Shown here piece by piece: positions 18,319 to 26,779 of a stretch of DNA of 64,000 nt (positions are counted from its first letter, which is position 1; each line of letters starts with the position of its first letter). The stretch spans positions 1 to 64,000 of the forward strand of contig CARQVR010000011.1 of assembly GCA_949051815.1 (NCBI GenBank), given 5' to 3'. The translations under genes were made by a program, and so were the position numbers. The notes beneath the pieces are model-generated. The model was given only the letters and a program-made list of their open reading frames with translations, was not told where the DNA came from and searched no databases. The DNA is from an uncultured Lachnospiraceae bacterium (GTDB lineage: Bacteria > Bacillota > Clostridia > Lachnospirales > Lachnospiraceae).

Positions 18319-19053
18319 CTACACGAGTGATTTATTTTTGAAGTACATTTCCCTGATGACAGCAAGCACCGTGTCGTCGATGCGGCGTTTCTGGTCTTTG
18401 TCGAGGTCTTTTATGTAGATGGGTTTGCCGTATTCGATGACGACATGGGTCTTTTTGATCTTCGGCAGGTGGGCCTCCCAGACCTGGTCGGCATTGTTGA
18501 TGCTCATAGGGATAATGGGACAGCCTGATTTCTCGGCGATTTTAAAACTGCCGCCGCGGAAGGGAAGAAAAGTGTCCGGCTCGGTACTGCGGCTCCCCTC
18601 GGGGAAGATGCAGATAGAGATACCGGAATTTACTTTTTCTACTGCTGCCAGAATGGTTTTCATGCCCTGCCGGAGGTCTTTTCTGTCAAGAAAGAGACAG
18701 TGCAGGTTCTTCATCCAGGTGGAGAGAAGCGGCACTTTCAACATACCGATTTTTGCGATATATCCTGTGAGTCTGGGAACGCGCACATAGGTCATGACGA
18801 TATCGAAATAGCTCCGATGGTTCCCGATATACAGTACGGGCGTATCTTTGGGCACATTCTCCTCGCCGATCACCGTGACGGTCACGCCCGAAAGAAAGAG
18901 GACACAGCGAAAAGCCCAGTTTACAATGGACAGAGAGCTTTTGTCCCTGGCAGCCGGATTGCATTTTCCGAGGAAATATTCAACGATTAAAATGGGAATG
19001 CTGAAAATCAGGAACAGGACAACAAAAGTAGCAACCAGTATCAGACGTATCAT
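18319..19053 (-). CDS. plsC: 1-acyl-glycerol-3-phosphate acyltransferase (PlsC family)
   Basis: 244 residues. PlsC puts the second acyl chain on lysophosphatidic acid at the membrane. An N-terminal hydrophobic segment (LILVATFVVLFLIFSIPILIV) is followed by NHRSYFD (the HX4D catalytic motif), IFPEGSRS (acceptor binding) and IIPMSI. The start at 19053 is supported by AGAAAGG eight bases upstream on the minus strand; a longer ORF upstream lacks such a site. It is transcribed away from the PrcB-like gene, from a recognisable promoter at 19110-19139. Confidence 0.93.
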   Translation of the reverse strand: MIRLILVATFVVLFLIFSIPILIVEYFLGKCNPAARDKSSLSIVNWAFRCVLFLSGVTVTVIGEENVPKDTPVLYIGNHRSYFDIVMTYVRVPRLTGYIAKIGMLKVPLLSTWMKNLHCLFLDRKDLRQGMKTILAAVEKVNSGISICIFPEGSRSTEPDTFLPFRGGSFKIAEKSGCPIIPMSINNADQVWEAHLPKIKKTHVVIEYGKPIYIKDLDKDQKRRIDDTVLAVIREMYFKNKSLV

Positions 19054-19109
19054 AAGGAAAACCTTTCTGTATTTGTAATTATGGGGACTTGCGACGATCC
19101 CTGCTACTA

Positions 19110-19139
19110 AGTATAGCATTATTCTATAGGAATAGACAA
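19110..19139 (-). promoter_or_regulatory. Sigma-A type promoter for plsC
   Basis: On the minus strand TTGTCT (-35, 19134-19139) and TATACT (-10, 19110-19115) are 18 bases apart and lie about 57 bases before the start codon. Confidence 0.6.
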
Positions 19140-19187
19140 TGCCTTCGCATAATAAATTAGATAATAAGAGAATATGCGGAGGAAATT

Positions 19188-19616
19188 ATGGCCGGATTAA
19201 GCGAGTATCAGAGGAGAATGGTGAGCATAGGACTGGTGTGTCTTTTGTGCTTTGCGGTGTACTCCTGCGGAAAAAAACAGGATCCGATGGAAAAGATCAA
19301 GGACCTGGAATACACGGTGATAGCGGAGGACAACATACCTGAGGAGCTTCTTTCAAAGATTGAGGAGCGCAAAGAGGAGGCTTTCAAGCTGACCTTTGAG
19401 GATCAGGGTTTTCTCTATATCTGCGTGGGGTACGGGATGCAGCAGACAGGCGGTTACAGCATTGCGGTGAACGCGTTGTATGAGACGGCGAATGCGGTCT
19501 ATATCGACACCAATCTCATAGGGCCGTCCCCTGAGGAAAAAAAGAATCCGGCGGCGAGCTACCCTTATGTGGTGGTGAAAGCGGAGTTTTTGCAAAAGCC
19601 GGTGGTGTTTGACTGA
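19188..19616 (+). CDS. PrcB-like small lipoprotein
   Basis: 142 residues. The signal peptide with LVCLLCFAVYSC suggests a lipoprotein on the outer membrane face. The C-terminal half (GMQQTGGYSIAVNALYET, YIDTNLIGPSPEE, SYPYVVVK) matches the protease-complex subunit PrcB C-terminal domain. That domain was named from a spirochaete protease complex; its role in Firmicutes is unclear. The start has GGAGGA just upstream. It may be cotranscribed with pyrC (60-bp gap), but the functions appear unrelated. Confidence 0.75.
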   Translation: MAGLSEYQRRMVSIGLVCLLCFAVYSCGKKQDPMEKIKDLEYTVIAEDNIPEELLSKIEERKEEAFKLTFEDQGFLYICVGYGMQQTGGYSIAVNALYETANAVYIDTNLIGPSPEEKKNPAASYPYVVVKAEFLQKPVVFD

Positions 19617-19675
19617 GGCTGAATTGCAAAAAAGATGTTACGGACAGGCGAAACAGGAAGGACGAGGAAGATACG

Positions 19676-20968
19676 ATGCTTTTATTGAAAAACGGATATA
19701 TGACAGATCCCGCATCAGGGACAGAAGGATACAGGGATATTCTGATTGACACGGACAGCGGAAAAATTGTGAAAATCGTGCCGCAGGGTGCGCCTGTCTG
19801 CGAGAATACGGTCTGCGACGGTTTTGTTGAGGATATTGACTTAAAAGGTCAAATTGTGGCGCCGGGTCTGGTGGATGTGCATGTACATTTCCGCGACCCG
19901 GGGTTTACCCATAAGGAGGACATTCATACCGGGGCGGCTGCGGCGGCCAGGGGCGGTTTTACTTCCGTGGTGCTGATGGCAAATACAAAACCGGCTGTGG
20001 ACAATAGCGAAACGCTGGCGTATGTGCTGAACAAAGGGAAAGAGACGGGTATTCATGTGCATACCTGCGCCAACGTGACAAAAGGGCTTCTGGGAAAAGA
20101 ACTGACCGATATGGAGCGATTGAGTGAGCAGGGGGCAGCAGGTTTTACGGACGACGGCATCCCGCTGATGGATGAGTCCCTTTTGCGGGCGGCTTTGCAG
20201 AGAGCGGCGAAGTGTGGGAAGCCGGTCAGTCTCCACGAGGAAAATCCGGCTTTGATTGCCAACAATGGCGTGAATGCCGGAAAGGCGGCAGCCCATTACG
20301 GAATAGGCGGCTCGCCCAGAGAGGCGGAAATCTCCATGGTGGAGCGGGATCTGCGGATAGCCGCACAGGAGGAAGCCGATCTTTCCATCCAGCATATCAG
20401 CACGAAGGAGGCGGTGGAGCTGGTGCGGCAGGCGAAAAAGAAGAGCAGCCACATCTTTGCGGAAGCGGCGCCCCATCATTTTACCCTGACGCAGGAGGCT
20501 GTGATCCGCTATGGAACACTGGCAAAGATGAACCCGCCTCTTCGGGAGGAGGCGGACCGTCTGGCAGTCATAGAAGGCTTGCGGGATGGGACGATTGACA
20601 TGATAGCCACTGACCATGCGCCGCACAGCGCGGAGGAGAAGGCGAAGCCTCTGACGGAAGCGCCCAGCGGCATTGTCGGTCTGGAGACGGCACTGTCTCT
20701 GGGGATTCGGGAACTGGTGGACAAGGGGTACCTTTCCATGATGGAGCTGATAGAGAAGATGAGCCTTGCCCCCGCGAAGCTGTATCGTCTTGCGGCAGGG
20801 TATCTGAGAGAGGGCGGTCCTGCGGATCTGGTGGTCTTTGATCCGAAGAGAGAATGGGTGGTGCGGGATTTCGCGTCAAAAGCGGCAAACTCGCCCTTTG
20901 TGGGGGAGACGATGCCGGGGGTGGTCAGCTATACCATATGCGGCGGGAAAATTGTGTACCGCGGTTGA
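19676..20968 (+). CDS. pyrC: Dihydroorotase
   Basis: 430 residues, normal length for class I dihydroorotase, which closes carbamoyl-aspartate to dihydroorotate in pyrimidine synthesis. Metal and substrate motifs are DVHVHFRDPG, MANTKPAVDN, SLHEENPA, QHIST and ATDHAPHS. A ribosome site GAGGAAG lies before ATG 19676. The next pathway genes, pyrK and pyrD, lie 5 kb downstream beyond a set of accessory genes. A terminator follows at 21018. Confidence 0.96.
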   Translation: MLLLKNGYMTDPASGTEGYRDILIDTDSGKIVKIVPQGAPVCENTVCDGFVEDIDLKGQIVAPGLVDVHVHFRDPGFTHKEDIHTGAAAAARGGFTSVVLMANTKPAVDNSETLAYVLNKGKETGIHVHTCANVTKGLLGKELTDMERLSEQGAAGFTDDGIPLMDESLLRAALQRAAKCGKPVSLHEENPALIANNGVNAGKAAAHYGIGGSPREAEISMVERDLRIAAQEEADLSIQHISTKEAVELVRQAKKKSSHIFAEAAPHHFTLTQEAVIRYGTLAKMNPPLREEADRLAVIEGLRDGTIDMIATDHAPHSAEEKAKPLTEAPSGIVGLETALSLGIRELVDKGYLSMMELIEKMSLAPAKLYRLAAGYLREGGPADLVVFDPKREWVVRDFASKAANSPFVGETMPGVVSYTICGGKIVYRG

Positions 20969-21017
20969 AACGGTATGGAGCGGACATGAGATATTCGCAT
21001 AGATAACAGGAATGGTC

Positions 21018-21047
21018 GGGAACAGAGTGAATCTGTTTCCGATTTTT
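21018..21047 (+). terminator. Terminator after pyrC
   Basis: GGGAACAGA pairs with TCTGTTTCC (one G-T pair) over a GTGA-type loop, followed by five T. Confidence 0.75.
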
Positions 21048-21149
21048 AGTATGAGGGTAAGAGACTGCCAACACCATACAGAAAGGGGAGCGATCAGAAT
21101 TTGTAAACGCTTGGAGGTTTATCTTGTAATGAAAAAAAGAATGTGTTAG

Positions 21150-21389
21150 AATGATTCCAAGCAAAGAACAAATCTAAGAATCTTATGATATCTTATGGGC
21201 GTGTCTATAAGCCCCGGATTTCATCCGAGCATGTCAGGTATATAAAACCTGCGGCTCCATGAAAATCCGTTTCTGCGTGGAGCCGTCTCCACAGGAACTC
21301 CTTGCTTACAACTTAATAACCGCGGGGAGGGGCAGAAGCGTTTTAGGAAGAGCGGAGCCCTCTCCGGCATTAACAGAAAGAGAGGGTAT
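21150..21389 (+). ncRNA. Structured leader upstream of the PD-(D/E)XK gene
   Basis: Three adjacent stems with short linkers are visible: CGGAT/ATCCG (21215-21227), CAGGT/ACCTG (21235-21251) and CGGCTCC/GGAGCCG (21252-21285). No coding frame fits. It may be a cis-regulatory RNA or part of a mobile unit; no known riboswitch class is recognised. Confidence 0.4.
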
Positions 21390-22364
21390 ATGATGGAACA
21401 GAAGACAACCAGTGTGAAAACAGAAGAACAACCGCATATTTTGCAGGACTATTTTTTTAATCTAAGCGATTTTGCCCTGTTTTTATCGGTCATGAAGGTA
21501 AAGAAAGCCTATAAGGATGTGCTCAGTATTATACTGGATGAACCAGACTTAAAGCTAAAGGAAGTTAAGGCAGAGCAGGTCGTTTTAAATGAATCGGGGA
21601 TGCGTGCCATACGTCTGGATGCATGGGCGAAGGATACAAAGAACAGACAGTTTGACATGGAGATGCAAAACGATACGAAGGGGGATGATGTGCGAAAAAG
21701 GTCCCGGTTTTATCAGGGGATGCTGGATACTCCGATTTTAAAAGCGGGAAAGAAGACCCGTTACAGACACTTACCCTCGACGGTGATCATCTTCATTACA
21801 CAGGAAGATATTTTCGGAAAGGATCTGGCGATGTATACGTTCTGTGAACGCTGTGACGAGATGCCTGATCTGCGGTTGGGAGATGGGACACGTAAAATAT
21901 TTCTGAATATGGAGAGTAAGAACGGAAGAGCGGAGCTGGTAAGTCTGCTGCAATACATGAAGAATACCACGCTGGATAACGAGGATGTCACGATGAAGGA
22001 TGAGCGCATTTTAGAGCTTGACAAAATTGTGCGCAAGGTAAAGGAATCAGAGGAATGGGAGGCTGTGAAAATGAACATTTATCAGATGGGCATAGCGAAG
22101 GGAGAGGAGCTTGGCTTACAGCATGGAATGGAGAAAGGCATAGAAAAGGGCATAGAAAAAGGTATAGAAAAAGGGATGAAGAAGGGCATAAAACAGGGCA
22201 GGCTGAATACGCTGGTCAGAGCAGTAGAGTCTGCCATGAAAAACTTTAACCTTAATCTGCAGCAGGCGTGCGAGGGACTTGAGACATCTGTAGAAGAGTA
22301 TGAGAAGGCAAAACAGACGATTGCACTGTGGGAAAAGAATGAGGCAGGCGGAAAGGGTGAATGA
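21390..22364 (+). CDS. PD-(D/E)XK nuclease-family protein, Rpn/putative transposase type
   Basis: 324 residues. The N-terminal half matches the PDDEXK_2/Rpn group: FFNLSDFALFLSVM, IRLDAWAKDTKNRQFDMEMQ (D followed by E-x-Q of the nuclease core) and KRSRFYQGMLD. The C-terminal tail has EKGIEKGIEKGIEKGMKKG, a charged repeat common in these proteins, then a helical end. Rpn proteins promote recombination through DNA cleavage and are often numerous and mobile-like. No terminal inverted repeats or target duplication were found. ATG 21390 or 21393 could be the start. It sits between pyrC and pyrKD with other accessory genes. Confidence 0.85.
   Translation: MMEQKTTSVKTEEQPHILQDYFFNLSDFALFLSVMKVKKAYKDVLSIILDEPDLKLKEVKAEQVVLNESGMRAIRLDAWAKDTKNRQFDMEMQNDTKGDDVRKRSRFYQGMLDTPILKAGKKTRYRHLPSTVIIFITQEDIFGKDLAMYTFCERCDEMPDLRLGDGTRKIFLNMESKNGRAELVSLLQYMKNTTLDNEDVTMKDERILELDKIVRKVKESEEWEAVKMNIYQMGIAKGEELGLQHGMEKGIEKGIEKGIEKGMKKGIKQGRLNTLVRAVESAMKNFNLNLQQACEGLETSVEEYEKAKQTIALWEKNEAGGKGE
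22133..22190 (+). repeat. In-frame tandem repeats in the PD-(D/E)XK gene tail
   Basis: Repeated 12-base units of the form GGCATAGAAAAG encode GIEK; the last units are diverged. Confidence 0.8.
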
Positions 22365-22365
22365 T

Positions 22366-23028
22366 ATGCAGGAAAGCTACAATGATATCAGGATTGAAAA
22401 CGAAACGCGGGGGGATTTCGGGGAAGTGGAGGCGCTGACGAGAAGAGCCTTCTGGAATGTGCATGTTCCCGGATGCGAGGAACATTACCTCGCCCATATC
22501 CTGCGGGAGCATGAGGACTTTATACCAGAGCTTGATTTTGTGGCCAAAACCGCAGACGGTAATATTGTGGGGAATGTGATGTACACAAAAGCGAAGCTTA
22601 TTGATGAGGCGGGAAAGGAGATGACAGCGCTTACCTTCGGACCGTTCAGCGTTCATCCCGATTACCAGCGCAGAGGAATCGGAAAGCGGCTGCTGGAGCA
22701 CAGCTTTCAAAAGGCGGAAGCGATGGGATATCGCGTGATTGTGATATTTGGTGATCCGGGCAACTATGTGGCGAGAGGTTTCCAGAGCTGTCAAAAGTTC
22801 AGGGTCAGCGCTCCGGACGGGAAATATCCTGCTGCCATGCTTGTGAAAGAGCTGCGGGAAGGGGCTTTGAGCGGTAAACGGTGGATTTATCAGGAAAGCC
22901 CCGCCTATGTATACGACAGCGCAGATGCGGCAGAGTTCGACAAAGGGTTTGCGTTTTTGAAGAAGGAATGGCAGCCGGGGCAGGAGGTATTCTATATCCT
23001 CAGCCATGCTGTGATGCGTGAGGAGTAG
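22366..23028 (+). CDS. GNAT N-acetyltransferase, YhbS-like
   Basis: 220 residues. GNAT enzymes move an acetyl group from acetyl-CoA to an amine. The core reads LTFGPFSVHPDYQRRGIGKRLLEH, where QRRGIGKR is the acetyl-CoA pyrophosphate loop, followed by IVIFGDPGNYVARGF. The arrangement matches the YhbS-type N-acetyltransferase group. The ATG at 22366 starts one base after the previous gene's stop, and the purine-rich GGCGGAAAGGG inside that gene serves as ribosome site, so the two are translationally linked. Substrate unknown. Confidence 0.88.
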   Translation: MQESYNDIRIENETRGDFGEVEALTRRAFWNVHVPGCEEHYLAHILREHEDFIPELDFVAKTADGNIVGNVMYTKAKLIDEAGKEMTALTFGPFSVHPDYQRRGIGKRLLEHSFQKAEAMGYRVIVIFGDPGNYVARGFQSCQKFRVSAPDGKYPAAMLVKELREGALSGKRWIYQESPAYVYDSADAAEFDKGFAFLKKEWQPGQEVFYILSHAVMREE

Positions 23029-23087
23029 GGCAGGCCGGTCCGACCCGGAGCGGAACGGTCAGCCGGACCGCCGATATGAGAGAATGC

Positions 23088-23131
23088 GAAAAAAGCGGTC
23101 AGGATTTTGAAGAATTACGAATCCGGCCGCC
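23088..23131 (-). terminator. Terminator for the XRE regulator gene
   Basis: GCGGTCAGGATT (23095-23106) pairs with AATCCGGCCGC (23120-23130). Read on the minus strand the stem is followed by six T. A separate GGTCCG/CGGACC hairpin at 23038-23068 lies behind the acetyltransferase gene. Confidence 0.7.
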
Positions 23132-23177
23132 TGTTATGAAAATGGATATGTCTTCTGCCATGTTCTGTCAGCGATCC

Positions 23178-23537
23178 TTAAGTCGCCCTGTTGACAGAAT
23201 TTCTGAGCGTCAGCAGTTCATAATAATCTAAGAGAGCGGCCGTGTTGTGGCGGTCCAGCTCCAGTGTCGCATTCATAAGGTCGCTGACGGTATAATCGGC
23301 GGAAAGACGCTTATTCAACGTGCTGATACTTGCACGATATCCGGTCCGCTGTAAGAGAAAATCCGTGGACACGTCGTAAAAGTCCGCAAGTTTAATCAGC
23401 GTGTTGAGATCGGGTGTGTGTACACCCTTTTCGTAGTTGGAAACAGTTGCCACAGTCACGTTCAGATAGGCGGCAATTTCCTTTTGCAGATAACCTCTTT
23501 CTTTTCGCAGTTTACCGAGAAATTCACCAAATTCCAT
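23178..23537 (-). CDS. XRE-family helix-turn-helix regulator
   Basis: 119 residues from the ATG at 23537; GGAG six bases upstream supports it over 23549. The N-terminal HTH reads LRKERGYLQKEIAAYLNVTVATVSNYEKGVHTPDLNTLIKLADFY, typical of Cro/CI-type repressors. The C-terminal half is helical with no known domain. It is transcribed away from the DUF3795 gene; an inverted repeat TTGTATT/AATACAA at 23656-23692 lies in the shared intergenic region and may be its operator. Confidence 0.85.
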   Translation of the reverse strand: MEFGEFLGKLRKERGYLQKEIAAYLNVTVATVSNYEKGVHTPDLNTLIKLADFYDVSTDFLLQRTGYRASISTLNKRLSADYTVSDLMNATLELDRHNTAALLDYYELLTLRNSVNRAT

Positions 23538-23655
23538 TGTTTTCTCCATGCCAAAGCAGGGGTGCCTCAGCCTTTTTCTGAAAGTAAGGCAGACCATGTA
23601 AGAAGTCTGCATGCCATTGTGTTTCAAATACAGATATCATCATATCTTTACTGTA

Positions 23656-23692
23656 TTGTATTTTAATGGAGAAAAAAGCAAAATTAATACAA
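23656..23692. promoter_or_regulatory. Candidate operator between XRE and DUF3795 genes
   Basis: Perfect inverted repeat TTGTATT and AATACAA with a 23-base spacer in an AT-rich divergent promoter region. Confidence 0.35.
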
Positions 23693-23782
23693 AGAATAAA
23701 ATATGGAAGATAATGTAAAAATTTTTAATGGATAGTTAAATTGATAAAGAGATAAAGTGGATTTTGGAGGAAAAGCGGTCAC

Positions 23783-24340
23783 ATGAAAGATTTTATAAGG
23801 GAAAACCAATGGCTGTCACTTTGCGGATTGAACTGCGGCCTTTGCACAATGCGTCTGGGCGGGCACTGTCCCGGCTGTGGCGGTGGCAGCCAGAATCAGT
23901 CGTGCAGGATTGCAAAATGCAGTCTGGCGCATGGAAAAGTGGCGTATTGCCATGCGTGCGGGGAGTACCCGTGCGAAAAGTATGAGGGGATAGATGAATT
24001 CGATTCATTTATCACGCATAAGAGGCAGAAAGCAGACCTGCAGAGGGCGGCGGAAACCGGTATAGACAACTACAATGCGGAGCAGAAGGAAAAAGCGGAG
24101 ATTTTACATAGACTGCTCGCAGATTTTAATGACGGCCGGAAAAAGAGTTTCTTCTGTCTGGCGGTGAATCTGCTCCCACTGTCAGAGATCAGGGCTGTAA
24201 TGGAGCGGATCGACGGCGACGGGAGGATTGGCGGTATGACGCAGAAAGAAAAAAGCGCTTATGCGGCGGGTTTGTTTCAGAAAGCAGCCAAACGGGAAGG
24301 AACAGAACTGAAACTCAGGAAGAAACCGGCGGACTGGTGA
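23783..24340 (+). CDS. DUF3795-type cysteine-rich protein
   Basis: 185 residues. The N-terminal third is rich in paired cysteines (LCGLNCGLCTMRLGGHCPGC, SCRIAKC, CHACGEYPCEKY), a probable zinc-binding module of the DUF3795 family. The remainder is helical and charged. No function is established for the family. GGAGG lies about 12 bases before ATG 23783. The next gene, an acetyltransferase, follows closely, so the two may be cotranscribed. Confidence 0.8.
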   Translation: MKDFIRENQWLSLCGLNCGLCTMRLGGHCPGCGGGSQNQSCRIAKCSLAHGKVAYCHACGEYPCEKYEGIDEFDSFITHKRQKADLQRAAETGIDNYNAEQKEKAEILHRLLADFNDGRKKSFFCLAVNLLPLSEIRAVMERIDGDGRIGGMTQKEKSAYAAGLFQKAAKREGTELKLRKKPADW

Positions 24341-24366
24341 GAGGAGTTTATGGGGGATTAAAAACT

Positions 24367-24936
24367 ATGCTTACGAAAGCTATAACAATCAGGACAGCCA
24401 GTATTTCCGACGCGCAGCCGCTTTTGGAAATCTATGCGCCCTATGTCAGGAAAACGGCCATTACATTTGAGTATGAGGTGCCGGAGCTGTGTGAATTTCA
24501 GAAGCGGATAGAAAATACATTAAATAAATATCCTTATATTGTGGCGGAAACGGACGGGGAAATTTCGGGATATGCCTATACGGGCGTCTTTAAAAACAGA
24601 GCGGCTTACGACTGGGCAGCAGAGGTTTCTGTCTATGTGAAAGAAGATAAGAGGGGGCTTGGTATCGGACGCAGGCTCTACGCTGCGCTGGAGGAAATCT
24701 CCCGGGCACAGCATATATTGAACCTGAATGCCTGTATTGCCTGTTGTGATACGGAGGATGAGTACCTGACTAACGACAGTGTGGCATTTCACAGCCATCT
24801 GGGATATTCGATGGTCGGAAAATTCCATCAGTGCGGTTATAAGTTCGGCAGGTGGTATGACATGGTTTGGATGGAGAAAAGGATCGGGGTACACAATACA
24901 GCGCCTGAGCCGGTAATTGCGTTCCCCGATTTGTAA
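24367..24936 (+). CDS. GNAT acetyltransferase, phosphinothricin-acetyltransferase-like
   Basis: 189 residues. The sequence matches the Pat/Bar-like GNAT group: IRTASISDAQPLLEIYAPYV, TAITFEYEVP, AYDWAAEVSVYV, the CoA loop KRGLGIGRRLYAAL and HSHLGYSMVGKFHQCGYKFGRWYDMVWMEK. This group acetylates small amines or amino-acid analogues. The start at 24367 is supported by a GGGGG ribosome-like stretch; an upstream in-frame start at 24337 overlaps the previous gene. The natural substrate cannot be told. Confidence 0.87.
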   Translation: MLTKAITIRTASISDAQPLLEIYAPYVRKTAITFEYEVPELCEFQKRIENTLNKYPYIVAETDGEISGYAYTGVFKNRAAYDWAAEVSVYVKEDKRGLGIGRRLYAALEEISRAQHILNLNACIACCDTEDEYLTNDSVAFHSHLGYSMVGKFHQCGYKFGRWYDMVWMEKRIGVHNTAPEPVIAFPDL

Positions 24937-25032
24937 TGTGCCGTGGAGTAAGCTGCTGGCTGTCCAATGTTATGATATTAAACTTGAATTTATGGGGAAA
25001 AATAGATATAAATAAAGTGGAAGGAGCAGCGT

Positions 25033-25446
25033 ATGTGGTTTTTATTTGCAATTCTGTCCGCGGTGTTTGCGGCATTGACATCAATCCTTGCAAAAATCGG
25101 TATAGAGGGCGTTAATTCCAATCTTGCCACGGCGATACGGACGGTCGTGGTTGTCATTATGTCGTGGGGCATAGTATTTTTGACGAATGTGCAGGGCCAA
25201 ATCGCGGAAATCAGCAGAAAAAGCTGGATTTTCCTGATTCTTTCCGGGCTGGCGACCGGCGCGTCATGGCTGTGCTATTACCATGCCCTGCAAGTGGGCG
25301 AGGCGTCCAAGGTGGTGCCGGTTGATAAGCTGAGTGTGGTGATTACCCTGATACTGGCTTTTGTTTTTCTGCACGAGGATTTTACCGCGAGGTCGTTTGC
25401 GGGCTGTGTGCTGATCGGGGCCGGAACGCTGGTTATGGTACTGTGA
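25033..25446 (+). CDS. Half-size EamA-family transporter
   Basis: 137 residues with about five membrane helices and a single EamA repeat, against the usual two repeats in about 300 residues. Sequence features are ALTSILAKIGIEGVNSN and the end HEDFTARSFAGCVLIGAGTLVMVL. Such single-repeat proteins are common and probably dimerise, as EmrE does. The substrate is unknown. GGAAGGAG lies before ATG 25033. The ogt gene follows 23 bp later, so they may share a transcript. Confidence 0.87.
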   Translation: MWFLFAILSAVFAALTSILAKIGIEGVNSNLATAIRTVVVVIMSWGIVFLTNVQGQIAEISRKSWIFLILSGLATGASWLCYYHALQVGEASKVVPVDKLSVVITLILAFVFLHEDFTARSFAGCVLIGAGTLVMVL

Positions 25447-25469
25447 AACCACCGACAGGAGGCATACCA

Positions 25470-25964
25470 ATGGAATACACGAACTATTTCGAATCGCCGC
25501 TCGGCAGGATTTTACTCGCTGCCGACGGGCAGGCCCTCACCGGGCTTTGGTTTGAGGGGCAGAAATATTTTGCGGATAAACTTGAGCGGGAGCACGAGGA
25601 GAAAGAGCTGCCCGTTTTTGTGCGGACGGCAGAGTGGCTGGCCTTGTATTTTGATGGAAAGAAACCCGCTTTTACGCCACCGCTGAAACTGAAAGGCACT
25701 GTTTTCCAGAAAGAGGTGTGGGCGGCGATGCTTGCGATTCCGTTCGGGAAGACAACGACCTACGCGAAGATTGCCGGAGAAATAGCGGAGCATAGAGGGC
25801 TTACTTCCATGTCGGCGCAGGCGGTGGGAAATGCCGTCGCACACAATCCCGTCTCCCTGATCATCCCGTGCCACAGAGTCCTTGGGTCGGATGGAAGCCT
25901 GACGGGGTATGCGGGCGGCCTGGAAAGGAAAGAATGGCTTCTGGCAATGGAAAGACAGGTATGA
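25470..25964 (+). CDS. ogt: Methylated-DNA-protein-cysteine S-methyltransferase
   Basis: 164 residues. This suicide enzyme transfers the methyl group from O6-methylguanine to its own cysteine. The active-site segment VSLIIPCHRVLGSDGSLTGYAGG is intact (PCHR), and the helix-turn-helix region FGKTTTYAKIAGEI precedes it. The start at 25470 is chosen for AGGAGG at 25454-25459. Length and motifs are normal. Confidence 0.95.
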   Translation: MEYTNYFESPLGRILLAADGQALTGLWFEGQKYFADKLEREHEEKELPVFVRTAEWLALYFDGKKPAFTPPLKLKGTVFQKEVWAAMLAIPFGKTTTYAKIAGEIAEHRGLTSMSAQAVGNAVAHNPVSLIIPCHRVLGSDGSLTGYAGGLERKEWLLAMERQV

Positions 25965-26002
25965 TATAATGCTATAAAAAGTCAACCGGAAAGGAACCGT
26001 AT

Positions 26003-26779
26003 ATGGCGCAAAAGAGAAAAGTAACGGCGACAGTAGTATCGCAAAGACAGATAGGCGGGCAGATTTACGATCTCTGGCTGGAGACGAAGCTTGCGAAGAA
26101 CGCCCATCCGGGGCAGTTTGTGGCAGTTTATCCCCGTGGCGAGAGTATGCTTTTGCCCCGTCCCATCAGCATCTGTGAGACGGATAAGGGAAAAAACATG
26201 CTGCGGCTTGTGTACCGCGTGGCGGGAAAGGGAACGGCGGAGTTTTCGACCTGTAAAGCAGGCGACCGGCTGGAAGTGCTCGGCGTATTGGGAAACGGGT
26301 TTCCTGTCGATAAGGCGAAGGGGAAACGGGCCTTTCTGATGGGCGGCGGGATCGGCATTCCGCCTATGCTGGAGCTGGCCAAGGCGATGGATGAGAAAAA
26401 ACAGATTTTGCTCGGCTACCGGAATAAGGATCTCTTTTTGGAGGAGGATCTGGCGCGGTACGGCGACGTTTATGTAGCGACGGAGGATGGCAGCGTAGGA
26501 ACCGGCGGAAACGTGATGGACATTATCAAAGCTTACGCGCTCCATGCGGATGTGATTATGGCATGCGGGCCGATGCCGATGCTTCGCGCGGTTAAAGAGT
26601 ATGCGGCGCAGAACGGGATCGAAGCTTATATTTCACTGGAGGAGCGCATGGCCTGCGGCGTGGGCGCCTGTCTGGGGTGCGTATGCCGGACGACGAAAAC
26701 GGACGCGCATTCGCATGTACACAATGCCCGTATCTGCACGGAAGGGCCGGTTTTTGAAGCAGGGGAGGTGGATCTATGA
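26003..26779 (+). CDS. pyrK: Dihydroorotate dehydrogenase B, electron-transfer subunit
   Basis: 258 residues. PyrK passes electrons from dihydroorotate oxidation in PyrD to NAD through FAD and a [2Fe-2S] cluster. The FAD-binding part has LLPRPISICE, the NAD-binding part GGGIGIPPMLELAKA, and the cluster motif near the C-terminus is MACGVGACLGCVC followed by RICTEGPVF, giving four cysteines. GGAAAGGAA lies before ATG 26003. The stop overlaps the pyrD start by four bases (ATGA), so translation is coupled. Confidence 0.96.
   Translation: MAQKRKVTATVVSQRQIGGQIYDLWLETKLAKNAHPGQFVAVYPRGESMLLPRPISICETDKGKNMLRLVYRVAGKGTAEFSTCKAGDRLEVLGVLGNGFPVDKAKGKRAFLMGGGIGIPPMLELAKAMDEKKQILLGYRNKDLFLEEDLARYGDVYVATEDGSVGTGGNVMDIIKAYALHADVIMACGPMPMLRAVKEYAAQNGIEAYISLEERMACGVGACLGCVCRTTKTDAHSHVHNARICTEGPVFEAGEVDL

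Noticed and set aside
20053..20888. Minus-strand frames inside pyrC
   Set aside because: Antisense shadows without ribosome sites or recognisable domains.
21390..22364. Complete insertion sequence around the PD-(D/E)XK gene
   Set aside because: No terminal inverted repeats or flanking target duplications were found.
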